In this document: positions 19,836-28,485 of the stretch, piece by piece | How positions within the stretch are numbered: position 1 is the stretch's first letter | Layout of the letters: every line of letters starts with the position of its first letter | Source: an uncultured beta proteobacterium | GTDB taxonomy: Bacteria > Pseudomonadota > Gammaproteobacteria > Burkholderiales > Rhodocyclaceae | Direction: 5' to 3' | Length of the DNA: 58,184 nucleotides | Assembly (NCBI GenBank): GCA_903959855.1 | Contig: CAJBYR010000280.1 | Span: 1 to 58,184, forward strand | The notes under the pieces: generated by a model | Seen by the model: only the letters and a program-made list of their open reading frames with translations | What the model was told of the DNA's origin: nothing | Databases searched by the model: none | Position numbers and translations under genes: made by a program

Positions 19836-20726
19836 ATGAAGACGATTCACGTAGCTCTGATTTGCCTGCTGCTGAGTGGCGGTGCTTTTGCTCAGGCCAC
19901 CGCAGCAACCCCTGACAGTGCGGCGTCGCGCCTGGCCGGCAACAAGATCGACAAAGGCCAGCTTGCTTCGAATCTTGATTCCGTCGGCAAGCTGCTGGAG
20001 ACTTCCTCGGCAGCCCGCCAGATCGAGTCAAGCAAGGCGCCGGAAGCGTTGCAGCGGCGGGATCGTGCCCGCGAGCTTTACAGTAACGCCAAGGCCGCGC
20101 TCGAGCAGGGCAATCTGGAAAAGGCCTCCGCCCTGCTGGCCGAAACCCGATCGGTCTTTTTCGACGCGGTCCGGTTTGCGGCACCGGAAGAAGTCACTGC
20201 AAAAAAGCTCGAAAATGACTATCTGCTGCGCCTTGAAAGCGTGCAGGCATTGCTGGGCGCCTACAAGCGGGTTTCAGGTGAAAAATCGGCCGGGGGCGTT
20301 ACCGATACTGTCGCTCAGATCGAGAAATCGATGGCCGCAGGCGCACTTCTGGCGAAAGATCGCAAGTTCAAGGAGGCGCGTGCCGAGGTCGACCGCGGCT
20401 ATCTGGTGGCCAAGGCGGGGCTGACCACGCTGCGCAGCGGCGATACCTTGACGCGGTCCTTGAACTTCGCCAACAAGGAAGAAGAGTTTCATTATGAAAT
20501 TGACCGGAACAATACCCATCAGATGCTGATCAAAGTGCTTGTTGATGAGCAAAAGTCTTCCGGTGAGATGGTCAGGAGCTTTCTATCCAAGGCAGCTGAG
20601 TTGCGGGTCAAGGCCGATGCTGCGGCCACCCGCAAGGATTACGCCGAAGCGGTAAAGCTGCTTGAGGATTCGACCTCCGAACTGGTCCGTGCGATTCGAA
20701 ATGCAGGAATATACATACCGGGATAA
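19836..20726 (+). CDS. Heme-free, predicted helical periplasmic protein of unknown function
   Basis: Signal peptide MKTIHVALICLLLSGGAFAQA; Ala/Glu/Lys/Leu-rich helical sequence; no CXXCH; co-directional within the cytochrome operon. Confidence 0.75.
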   Translation: MKTIHVALICLLLSGGAFAQATAATPDSAASRLAGNKIDKGQLASNLDSVGKLLETSSAARQIESSKAPEALQRRDRARELYSNAKAALEQGNLEKASALLAETRSVFFDAVRFAAPEEVTAKKLENDYLLRLESVQALLGAYKRVSGEKSAGGVTDTVAQIEKSMAAGALLAKDRKFKEARAEVDRGYLVAKAGLTTLRSGDTLTRSLNFANKEEEFHYEIDRNNTHQMLIKVLVDEQKSSGEMVRSFLSKAAELRVKADAAATRKDYAEAVKLLEDSTSELVRAIRNAGIYIPG

Positions 20727-20732
20727 CCCCTA

Positions 20733-21293
20733 GTGCCGACGTGGATCATTGTTGCAGCTTTGCTTTTGGTGAACGCCCCGGTACTGGCCGGGCCATGGGA
20801 CAAACTGCGCGAGGATGGCGTCCATGATCCGCGCAGCCCGGCGATCAACCGGCTGCAGGAGCCGGGAGATGCCCTGTCGAAACTTACCCCTGACAGCGCC
20901 GGAAACATGGTGCGCTGGGTTCAGTCGCTTGAAAAAGGCGAAATAAACCCGCGCGCCAATCTGCGGCCGGACACCAAGATCCGGCTCTATGATTCCGATG
21001 TGATGCTCAATCTGAATGGCGGGATGCCGATGGTGAAATTCCCGCACCGTCAGCACACGCTGTGGCTTGATTGCGCAAATTGCCACGACCATTTGTTCAA
21101 GGCCGAGGCAGGAGCCAACAAGCTCTCGATGCTGGCGATTCTGAACGGCGAGCAATGCGGGGTCTGCCATGGCGCGGTGTCCTTTCCCCTGACCGAGTGT
21201 TTCCGCTGCCACAACACTGCCAAGCCGGGCGGCAAGCCACCCCGGCCGAGCCTGCCGATTGCAATCCCGGCCGGTGCAGTCCCACCGAAGTGA
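20733..21293 (+). CDS. c7-type triheme cytochrome
   Basis: GTG start; FPHRQHTLWLDCANCH, CGVCH, CFRCH. Confidence 0.85.
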   Translation: MPTWIIVAALLLVNAPVLAGPWDKLREDGVHDPRSPAINRLQEPGDALSKLTPDSAGNMVRWVQSLEKGEINPRANLRPDTKIRLYDSDVMLNLNGGMPMVKFPHRQHTLWLDCANCHDHLFKAEAGANKLSMLAILNGEQCGVCHGAVSFPLTECFRCHNTAKPGGKPPRPSLPIAIPAGAVPPK

Positions 21294-21679
21294 GCCAGGT
21301 GCGGCGAATCCTTCAGGTTTGTCTGCTGCTGATTCCGGCCCTGGTTGCCGGGATTCCGCCGGCAGCGGCCGAGTATGCTGACGTGGTCCTCAATCGTCGG
21401 GCGGAAAAGGAGGGCATGCGTCCGGTCATATTCCCCCACTGGTTTCATCGCATCCGCTTTCGCTGCAAGGTATGCCACCAGGAGTTGGGTTTCAAAATGC
21501 GTGTCGGCAGCAACGATGTCAGGATGTCGGATATCGTCGAAGGAAAATTTTGCGGTGCGTGCCACAACGGCGATGTTGCCTGGGCACCGGACCAATGTGA
21601 TCTGTGTCATTCGGCCAAGCGCGGCTTGCCCACGGGAATATATGGCGGTCATGAGACTCTCGGCCCCGGACGCTGGTAG
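21290..21679 (+). CDS. c7-type triheme cytochrome
   Basis: GTGA overlap with the upstream stop; FPHWFHRIRFRCKVCH, CGACH, CDLCH; close relative of the ORF at 18432. Confidence 0.85.
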   Translation: MSQVRRILQVCLLLIPALVAGIPPAAAEYADVVLNRRAEKEGMRPVIFPHWFHRIRFRCKVCHQELGFKMRVGSNDVRMSDIVEGKFCGACHNGDVAWAPDQCDLCHSAKRGLPTGIYGGHETLGPGRW

Positions 21680-22598
21680 GCGCCGTGCATTCCTCTGCCG
21701 CTCGGCCGCCACCGCGCTGGCGCTTGGCATGGCCGGCTGCAGTGCGGCGGCGCCGGCGAAGCCGCGACGGGAACTGTGGCTTGATCCGGTGTTCGGTCTT
21801 TCCGGCGCGCGCCTGACGGACAAAACGGATCCCACCGGATTTCCTTTGCCCGGTGGTAAAGAGAGCTTCGTGTACTTCCAGTTTCCGGTCGCTGTTGTCG
21901 CCAGCCTTGAATCGATCTTTATTGCCGATGCAGGAACCGGCCGCTTGTTCCGCTACGTTCAGAGCAGCGGCCTGATGACGGCGATCCCCGGCGTCAGGGT
22001 TCGTCCCGGAATGCGATTGCAGGCCGCACTCGACGGCACGGTGTTTGCGCTGGATGCCATGGGTGGGGAAATCTCACGGTATTCAATGCAGGGCATTCCA
22101 CTGCCCGCGATGCAGCCGCGCATGCCGGGCAGCCGCTACCTGGATTTTGCGATTGATCTGCAAAGCGGAACGGTTCTTGCGGTTGACGCCGTATATCGGG
22201 TGGTGGACCGGATCGAGCCCATGGGTCGTATCGCCATTGTTCATATGAACCTTGGCACAACAGGCCCGCTGGCCCTCGATGGTTCGCTGCTGGTGGTTGC
22301 CGACGCGCAATGCAAATGTGTCAGCGAATGGCGCGGCGGACGCATGCTGCGAAGGCTTGCGGTCGGCTTGATCCGGTTGCCCAAGGCTCTGGCCGCGGAA
22401 AAGGGGGAAATTTATGTCCTGGATGGATTTGATCGCAGCATTTCGCGTGTCTCTGAGGGCGGGCTGGAAACCATCATCGCGGCCGACCTCAATCTGGTTT
22501 CTCCGGAGCAGATGACCGTCGCCGGTGGCATGATGTATGTGGCCGACGGTGCTGGTCGCAAAGTGATGGCTTTTAAAATCCGACGGCGTCAGGACTGA
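21642..22598 (+). CDS. Beta-propeller-like lipoprotein
   Basis: Lipobox LGMAGC; repeated IFIADAGTGRLFRY / LLVVADAQCKCVSEW / MMYVADGAGRKVMAFK blades. Confidence 0.75.
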   Translation: MAVMRLSAPDAGRRRAFLCRSAATALALGMAGCSAAAPAKPRRELWLDPVFGLSGARLTDKTDPTGFPLPGGKESFVYFQFPVAVVASLESIFIADAGTGRLFRYVQSSGLMTAIPGVRVRPGMRLQAALDGTVFALDAMGGEISRYSMQGIPLPAMQPRMPGSRYLDFAIDLQSGTVLAVDAVYRVVDRIEPMGRIAIVHMNLGTTGPLALDGSLLVVADAQCKCVSEWRGGRMLRRLAVGLIRLPKALAAEKGEIYVLDGFDRSISRVSEGGLETIIAADLNLVSPEQMTVAGGMMYVADGAGRKVMAFKIRRRQD

Positions 22599-23686
22599 TG
22601 ACACTGCGTCATTTACTGCTTGTTGTTATGTTTCTTGGATTGTTGTCCGGCTGTGCCGGCCAGGCCAGGAAGAACCTGTTCGTCATTGACGTGGATCAGA
22701 CCCAAAAAGGGCATCTGATGTTTCCGCCGGATATCGATGGCGATGTTCCGCGTTACGTCTACCTCGGCCATCTTTACGGAGACCGGAATTTCATCGATCC
22801 CGAGCCCAGAGGCCCCGGTTTGCTGGAAACCCTGGGGCGGATTCTGGATTTCATCAAGGGTGATGCGCCGCCACGCGAACTCTACCGGCCGCAAACGGGT
22901 GTAATCGACGAGGCGGGCCGGATTATGGTCGTCGATCGGGGAAGCCCTGGGGTGTTTGTGTTCGACGAAACCAAGGCGACCCTGGAGTTGTGGCAGCAGG
23001 CCGTGGGCTCGCAGATGTTCGTGAGTCCGGTCGGTATTGCCCTGGGGCCGGACGGCTTGCTGCTGGTGGCGGATAGCGAACTGGCGTTCGTTGCACAGCT
23101 TGACCGGCAAGGGAATCCCGCAAGCACCATCGGCAAAGGCCACTTGACCCGTCCGACCGGGATTGCCTACGAGGCATCGACCCGGCGCATCTTTGTTGCC
23201 GATACCGCCGATCATCAGATCAAACTGTTCGACTTGCAAGGCAAACTGCTCGACGTCTGGGGCGAGCGCGGCGACGGACCGGGCGAGTTCAACTTTCCGA
23301 CCTTCATCACTGTGCGCGACGGGAAACTTTATGTCTCAGATACGATCAATGCCCGGGTTCAGGTGCTGTCTACCGTAGACGGCAAGCATCTTGCAACGGT
23401 TGGCAAACTCGGGATGTACGTTGGTAACATGGTTCGACCCAAGGGTGTGGCTGTTGATGGCGAGGGAAATATTTATGTGGTTGAGTCTTTTTATGATCAT
23501 TTGCTGGTCTATAACTCCCGTGGCGAGTTCCTGATGCCGATCGGGGGCGTCGGCAGCGAGCCAGGCCAGTTTCACCTGCCATCCGGTGTCTGGATCGACG
23601 CGCGCAATCGCGTGTTCGTCGCGGATGGCCTGAACAGTCGTGTCTCTGTATTTCAGTTCCTGGGTGGAGGATCGGAGAGTGAATAG
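22598..23686 (+). CDS. NHL-repeat beta-propeller lipoprotein
   Basis: Lipobox LLSGC; RIFVADTADHQIKLFD, KLYVSDTINARVQVL, NIYVVESFYDHLLVY, RVFVADGLNSRVSVFQ. Confidence 0.87.
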   Translation: MTLRHLLLVVMFLGLLSGCAGQARKNLFVIDVDQTQKGHLMFPPDIDGDVPRYVYLGHLYGDRNFIDPEPRGPGLLETLGRILDFIKGDAPPRELYRPQTGVIDEAGRIMVVDRGSPGVFVFDETKATLELWQQAVGSQMFVSPVGIALGPDGLLLVADSELAFVAQLDRQGNPASTIGKGHLTRPTGIAYEASTRRIFVADTADHQIKLFDLQGKLLDVWGERGDGPGEFNFPTFITVRDGKLYVSDTINARVQVLSTVDGKHLATVGKLGMYVGNMVRPKGVAVDGEGNIYVVESFYDHLLVYNSRGEFLMPIGGVGSEPGQFHLPSGVWIDARNRVFVADGLNSRVSVFQFLGGGSESE

Positions 23687-26354
23687 GTTCTGGTTGCGGG
23701 TGGTTCTGCTGCTGGCCATTGGCGCCTTGAGCATTCCGTTCGCCCGTGCCGAACGCCAGTCAAAAGTCAGCGAAACCAAGCACAACCTGTCTACGAGCAG
23801 CGCGGACGGAAACACCAAATCCGGGACCGAAAGCCAGATTTGCGTCTTCTGCCATACGCCGCACGGCGCCAATACGACGAATGTTTCGCCACTGTGGAAC
23901 CGTGCCACCTCCGGCGCAACCTACAACGCGTACTCCTCCGAATCGCTGGACGCCAGATTCGTCCTGGCCAGCAACTGGCTGGGCCAACCGCTGGGAAGTT
24001 CGAAACTGTGCCTCTCGTGCCACGATGGCACGATTGCGCTGGGCAATGTCGTCAATGCCCCCGGTGCAGGTGCCGGCAGCGCCATCTCTGTTGCGGGCAG
24101 CACAACAACCACAATGCCGGCCGGCACCAACACCGATGGCGCCTCCCCGGCTCAATCGGGCTATACGCGTCTGATCGGCAGCGATCTGCGAAACGATCAT
24201 CCGATCTCGATCACCTATGACAGTACGCTGGCCGCACGGGACGGCGAACTGCGTGTGCCGAACGCCCAGCAGCAGATTACGGGCCTGGCGCAAAACAGCA
24301 ATCATCCCCTGGTCGGGCCGCGCGCTCCGGGTCAAGGCAGCGGCATCGGCAACTCGGCCGCCAGCAGCGGATTGTATGGTACGAAATCGACGCGCCCGGT
24401 GCTGCCCCTGGAAAACACCACCGGCGCTGGCAGCGGCACCGGGCAAGTGCAATGCACCACCTGTCACGATCCGCACATCAAGGAAACCGACCTCACAGCC
24501 GAGAAGAACATCAAGTTTTTGCGGCGGCCGCGTTTCCAGCTGGATGTAGCGACCGGCAACTACCAGGACGGCAAAGACATCATCTGCCTTGCCTGTCACG
24601 ACAAAGGCGGCGAAAGCTGGGCCCGCTCGGCGCATGCCAATAGTCAAGTTGCCCAGCAAACTTACAAAGATGCAGCCGCCAACCTTCGCGAATTTCCATT
24701 GAACATTCCCGTCTGGAAGGCCTCCTGCCTGAATTGCCACGATACGCACACCGTCAGCGGCGCGCGGCGCCTGACACGCGGTGGTGTGCTCAGCGGCACC
24801 AGCACCCCGGCGCTGGAAGAAACATGCTACCAGTGCCACCGCAGTACCGGTTCGATCCTCAACTCGGTGACCACGGTGCCGGATATATGGGCTGATTTTC
24901 AGCTGGCCCGCAAAATGCCGATCACTGCCGCCAACGAGCAAACCAGGCACGACATCGGCGGAAATTTTAACGACACCTATTTGGGAACGGGAACGTCGGG
25001 ATCAAATTGCACCGGCGCTACCAACAAGTGCGGTGCCGATTTTGTCGAGGCTGTTGAGTTTCTCGGCCCGCCTCCGGGTCACCTTTCCGGTAAGGCGACC
25101 AACTCCAATCGCCATGCCGAATGCACGGATTGCCACAACCCGCACCGGGTGGTGAAGAATCGTCTTTTTTATGGATCGGCGAGCGGGTCGTACAATATCA
25201 CTGCGCCGCAATCCGAGGGGACACACAATCATACGGACACCGCGATGCTGCATACCAATGTTGCTTCGGGAGTTTTGCGGGGAACCTGGGGGGTCGAACC
25301 GAGTTATTCGAGCGCATCTTTTCATAGCCTAGCTAGCGATTTCAAGGTTCGTCGCGGCGACCCGGGTATCGATTTTGTAGCGAATGATTCTACCCCCGAC
25401 GACAAGGGCTTTGTGACGCGCGAATATCAGGTGTGTCTCAAGTGCCATTCTTCTTATGCCTATGGCAGCACGCCGCCGGACTTGGGCGTTTCCACGCCAA
25501 GCGGAACCAACGGCCTGACAAAATACACGGACCAGGCCAAGGAATTTCAGGCACCGGACGCTCACAGAGGCGAACCCCTCAGCGTCGGAAATGCCGGTGG
25601 ATCGGTTGGATACAACGCGAACAACCACCGCTCGTGGCACCCGGTGATGCGTTCAACCGGCCGCGACGCCGGGAGTCGCGATTTGAATGCCGACAATGCG
25701 TTCCGGCTACCGTTCCGGAATGTCGGCACCCAAACCATGTACTGCAGCGATTGCCATGGGAGCAACACGGGCGGCACTACAGCGATCCCGGCGGGAACAA
25801 ACCAGTCCGCCGGCGAGGGCTCCGCCTGGGGGCCGCACGGCTCAGGCAATGATTTCATTTTAAAAGGAGTATGGACCGGTAATACCGGGCACAACACTGC
25901 CAATGCGCTTTGTCTGAAATGCCACAACCCCATAAGTTCAACGGGTTTTAATGGGCCTGTAGGGAATTTGCATGACGAACATCAAAAACGGATCGGGGGA
26001 ACCCTGCAATGTACCTGGTGCCATATCGCCGTACCGCATGGCTGGAAGAACAAGGCCTTGCTCGTCAATTTGAACGATGTGGGCGGCGAGGTGCCGGGTT
26101 ACTTGGCGACTGACAGTTTTGAGGTCGCCATTCAAAATAGCGCTGACAACTATACGGCGCCGCCATATTATCTGGAGGCAAAAAACAAGATTCGTTCTTT
26201 CGCGCAAAGTGGTAGTTGGGTAGAAGGCAACTGTGGATCATCGAATGTTGCAGGGAAAACGATCATCGCGAATAGTCAGGGCGGCACTAGTAATCGCGCA
26301 GGGTCAGGGAAAAACTGGATGACAGCGGGTGTCTGCAATTCGGGCATGCCGTAG
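23679..26354 (+). CDS. Undecaheme (11 CXXCH) cytochrome c
   Basis: GTG start overlapping the upstream stop, then signal peptide VNRFWLRVVLLLAIGALSIPFARA; CVFCH, CLSCH, CTTCH, CLACH, CLNCH, CYQCH, CTDCH, CLKCH, CSDCH, CLKCH, CTWCH. Confidence 0.88.
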   Translation: MNRFWLRVVLLLAIGALSIPFARAERQSKVSETKHNLSTSSADGNTKSGTESQICVFCHTPHGANTTNVSPLWNRATSGATYNAYSSESLDARFVLASNWLGQPLGSSKLCLSCHDGTIALGNVVNAPGAGAGSAISVAGSTTTTMPAGTNTDGASPAQSGYTRLIGSDLRNDHPISITYDSTLAARDGELRVPNAQQQITGLAQNSNHPLVGPRAPGQGSGIGNSAASSGLYGTKSTRPVLPLENTTGAGSGTGQVQCTTCHDPHIKETDLTAEKNIKFLRRPRFQLDVATGNYQDGKDIICLACHDKGGESWARSAHANSQVAQQTYKDAAANLREFPLNIPVWKASCLNCHDTHTVSGARRLTRGGVLSGTSTPALEETCYQCHRSTGSILNSVTTVPDIWADFQLARKMPITAANEQTRHDIGGNFNDTYLGTGTSGSNCTGATNKCGADFVEAVEFLGPPPGHLSGKATNSNRHAECTDCHNPHRVVKNRLFYGSASGSYNITAPQSEGTHNHTDTAMLHTNVASGVLRGTWGVEPSYSSASFHSLASDFKVRRGDPGIDFVANDSTPDDKGFVTREYQVCLKCHSSYAYGSTPPDLGVSTPSGTNGLTKYTDQAKEFQAPDAHRGEPLSVGNAGGSVGYNANNHRSWHPVMRSTGRDAGSRDLNADNAFRLPFRNVGTQTMYCSDCHGSNTGGTTAIPAGTNQSAGEGSAWGPHGSGNDFILKGVWTGNTGHNTANALCLKCHNPISSTGFNGPVGNLHDEHQKRIGGTLQCTWCHIAVPHGWKNKALLVNLNDVGGEVPGYLATDSFEVAIQNSADNYTAPPYYLEAKNKIRSFAQSGSWVEGNCGSSNVAGKTIIANSQGGTSNRAGSGKNWMTAGVCNSGMP

Positions 26355-26469
26355 CTCCGAGACATTCTCCCGATTTAAGTCCGTCTGCCATTGTCCGCGA
26401 AGCAAGTCGGACGCTTTCGTGGTGATCAATGGAAGCACCACTGCAGCGCGGTTACCGGCCACACCCATG

Positions 26470-27516
26470 TCACCCTTCTTGATGGACAGCGAGGACGTTC
26501 AGCACATTCCTGAGCGCGCCGGGTTTGAAACCGAAAACAAGATTGCACTCAATGAAACTGTCGCACCAGCATCCGCCGCAATCAGGTGCCTGAAGTTTTT
26601 CCAGTGCGTGGGCGAAGCCCAGTTCGGTGGTACTCCAGCCCTTGACCGCGCCCTGAAGATAGTTGCAGGGATAAAGCATCCCGTCCGGTGAAATCGAACA
26701 GAAGAGTTGCGCGGCATGGCAGCGCAAGCGGCCGGCATGCCAGGCGCCCTGCTTTTGTTGCGGTTGCTGCCGACCCCAATGGTCGCGATAGAAGGCAAAC
26801 AGATCCGTCGAGCTTGCTAGTGGCGTCGCCGGACGGTCGCGCTCGACGATCAGATAGTTCATGGCGGCGGTAAATGCTTCAGGATCGGGGAGCAGCTCTG
26901 CGGCATTGCGCGACTGCAGTCCTTCTTTCATCACCGGTAAAAAAGTCGCCCTGATGCCCTCCCGTGTTGCCAGCGCGATCACTTCAGGTATCAACCCGAT
27001 ATTGTTACGACCCAGCACGGTGGTGGTCCATACTTCGATGTTCGCAGCTCGCGCAGCACGGATGGCGGCGATGGCTCGGGCGTAAGACCCTTTGCCTCTG
27101 GCCTTATCGTGCACTGCTTGCGGGCCATCAAGGCTGATCGCAAGGAAGTCCAGCCCCGCGAGTTCTCCAATACGGCGCGGGATTTGTAACCCATTGCTTA
27201 CCAGATTGACGGTCAGACCGCGTCTTTTGGCATGACTGATGATGTTCCCCAGGTCGCGTCGTAGCATGGGTTCGCCACCCCCGAGACTGAGGCGTTCGGT
27301 ACCGGCATCGGCAACCTGGTCGATCAGTTGCAACACCGTTGCCGTGTCCATTTCGGGCGGTGGGTTGCTCCAGACGCCGCAGTATGCGCAGCGCAGGTTG
27401 CAGCGGTAGGTCAGCAACAGGTTGACGATCAGCGGTATGCGGGCGACACCGCTGCGACCCTTGAGAATCTTCCAGGCGGTTCCCGCAGGGGAGTGCCGAT
27501 AGCGCGCAAAGCTCAC
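26470..27516 (-). CDS. Radical SAM protein with C-terminal Cys-rich (SPASM-like) region
   Basis: CNLRCAYC; LSLGGGEPMLR; C-terminal CSISPDGMLYPCNYLQG...CGGCWCDSFIEC; GTG start overlaps the upstream stop. Confidence 0.85.
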   Translation of the reverse strand: MSFARYRHSPAGTAWKILKGRSGVARIPLIVNLLLTYRCNLRCAYCGVWSNPPPEMDTATVLQLIDQVADAGTERLSLGGGEPMLRRDLGNIISHAKRRGLTVNLVSNGLQIPRRIGELAGLDFLAISLDGPQAVHDKARGKGSYARAIAAIRAARAANIEVWTTTVLGRNNIGLIPEVIALATREGIRATFLPVMKEGLQSRNAAELLPDPEAFTAAMNYLIVERDRPATPLASSTDLFAFYRDHWGRQQPQQKQGAWHAGRLRCHAAQLFCSISPDGMLYPCNYLQGAVKGWSTTELGFAHALEKLQAPDCGGCWCDSFIECNLVFGFKPGALRNVLNVLAVHQEG

Positions 27517-28484
27517 TTGTTCGTTACCCGCGTTTGCCGATCCAGCAGCGATCGCGTCACGAAAGCGAATGGATTCTGTACCCAGGCCGCATTGCGGTGG
27601 TAGCAGTTCCACCAACACCTGCACTGGTCGGGAACGGCCTGCGGCAGCGTACGCAAGGCGCTCTCGATATCCGTCGTGTCATGATGCAAGGGCGCGCCGA
27701 CGGCGGGCGTATCCTGACAAGGCAACAAACGACCGTCGCTATCGATCGCGAGATAGGCTTTGCCAGCCATGCAATGGACTGCGGCGCGGCCTTCCACAAA
27801 CGGCACGAAGCCCGCAATGTAGTCGTCCGGTTCGTCGATGGCCATGCCGGAACGCTTCAGGGCTAGAAGTTCATCCTGCAGCGCTTTCAGGCCGGCGACT
27901 TTTTCGGGTGTATCAAATGCGTTCAGCGGCCCCGGGCGCTGCACCAGTTGCAGGTTGAGCGGGATGTGGTAACGGGCCAGTTCGTGGGCGACCCCGATGA
28001 TGGAATTGACATTGCGGCTGGTGATGACGGCCGTACCGCGCAATTCAAAGGATCTTCGCCTGGCATACTCCGCCATCAAGGGGAGCTTCCCGTAGGCGCT
28101 CTTGAGCGATGCATCCGAGTCGCCGCTGTGGTCGATCGAGAAGTTGAGGTAATCGAGGCCTTGCATCGCCTGCAGATGGCTTTCACTCAGGGTTCTGGCG
28201 TTGGTGCACAGACCGGCGATACCTAGTTCCGACAGTGCATTGATGACCTCGGGCAGACCCTTGTACAGCAGCGGCTCGCCCCCGGACACGGTGAAAATCG
28301 AAAAGCGGTGGGCGATACGGCGGGCGATCTTGATCCAGTCCTGTGGAGACAGGTCCGCGCTTTTCCCGTACGCCGTGCAGTAGCTGCAGGTCAGATCGCA
28401 ACGCCGGGTGACAATGAGATTGACTGCGGCACTGCGTTGCCAGGCGGCGCGCAATGTAGCGTTGGCCCATTTTCTGATACGCAT
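27513..28484 (-). CDS. Radical SAM protein with C-terminal Cys-rich (SPASM-like) region
   Basis: CDLTCSYC; TVSGGEPLLYKG; C-terminal CMAGKAYLAIDSDGRLLPCQDT...CRCWWNC. Confidence 0.85.
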   Translation of the reverse strand: MRIRKWANATLRAAWQRSAAVNLIVTRRCDLTCSYCTAYGKSADLSPQDWIKIARRIAHRFSIFTVSGGEPLLYKGLPEVINALSELGIAGLCTNARTLSESHLQAMQGLDYLNFSIDHSGDSDASLKSAYGKLPLMAEYARRRSFELRGTAVITSRNVNSIIGVAHELARYHIPLNLQLVQRPGPLNAFDTPEKVAGLKALQDELLALKRSGMAIDEPDDYIAGFVPFVEGRAAVHCMAGKAYLAIDSDGRLLPCQDTPAVGAPLHHDTTDIESALRTLPQAVPDQCRCWWNCYHRNAAWVQNPFAFVTRSLLDRQTRVTNK

Positions 28485-28485
28485 C

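Noticed and set aside
23760-24950. 396-aa minus-strand ORF
   Set aside because: Antisense to the 11-heme cytochrome; no coherent domain or signal.
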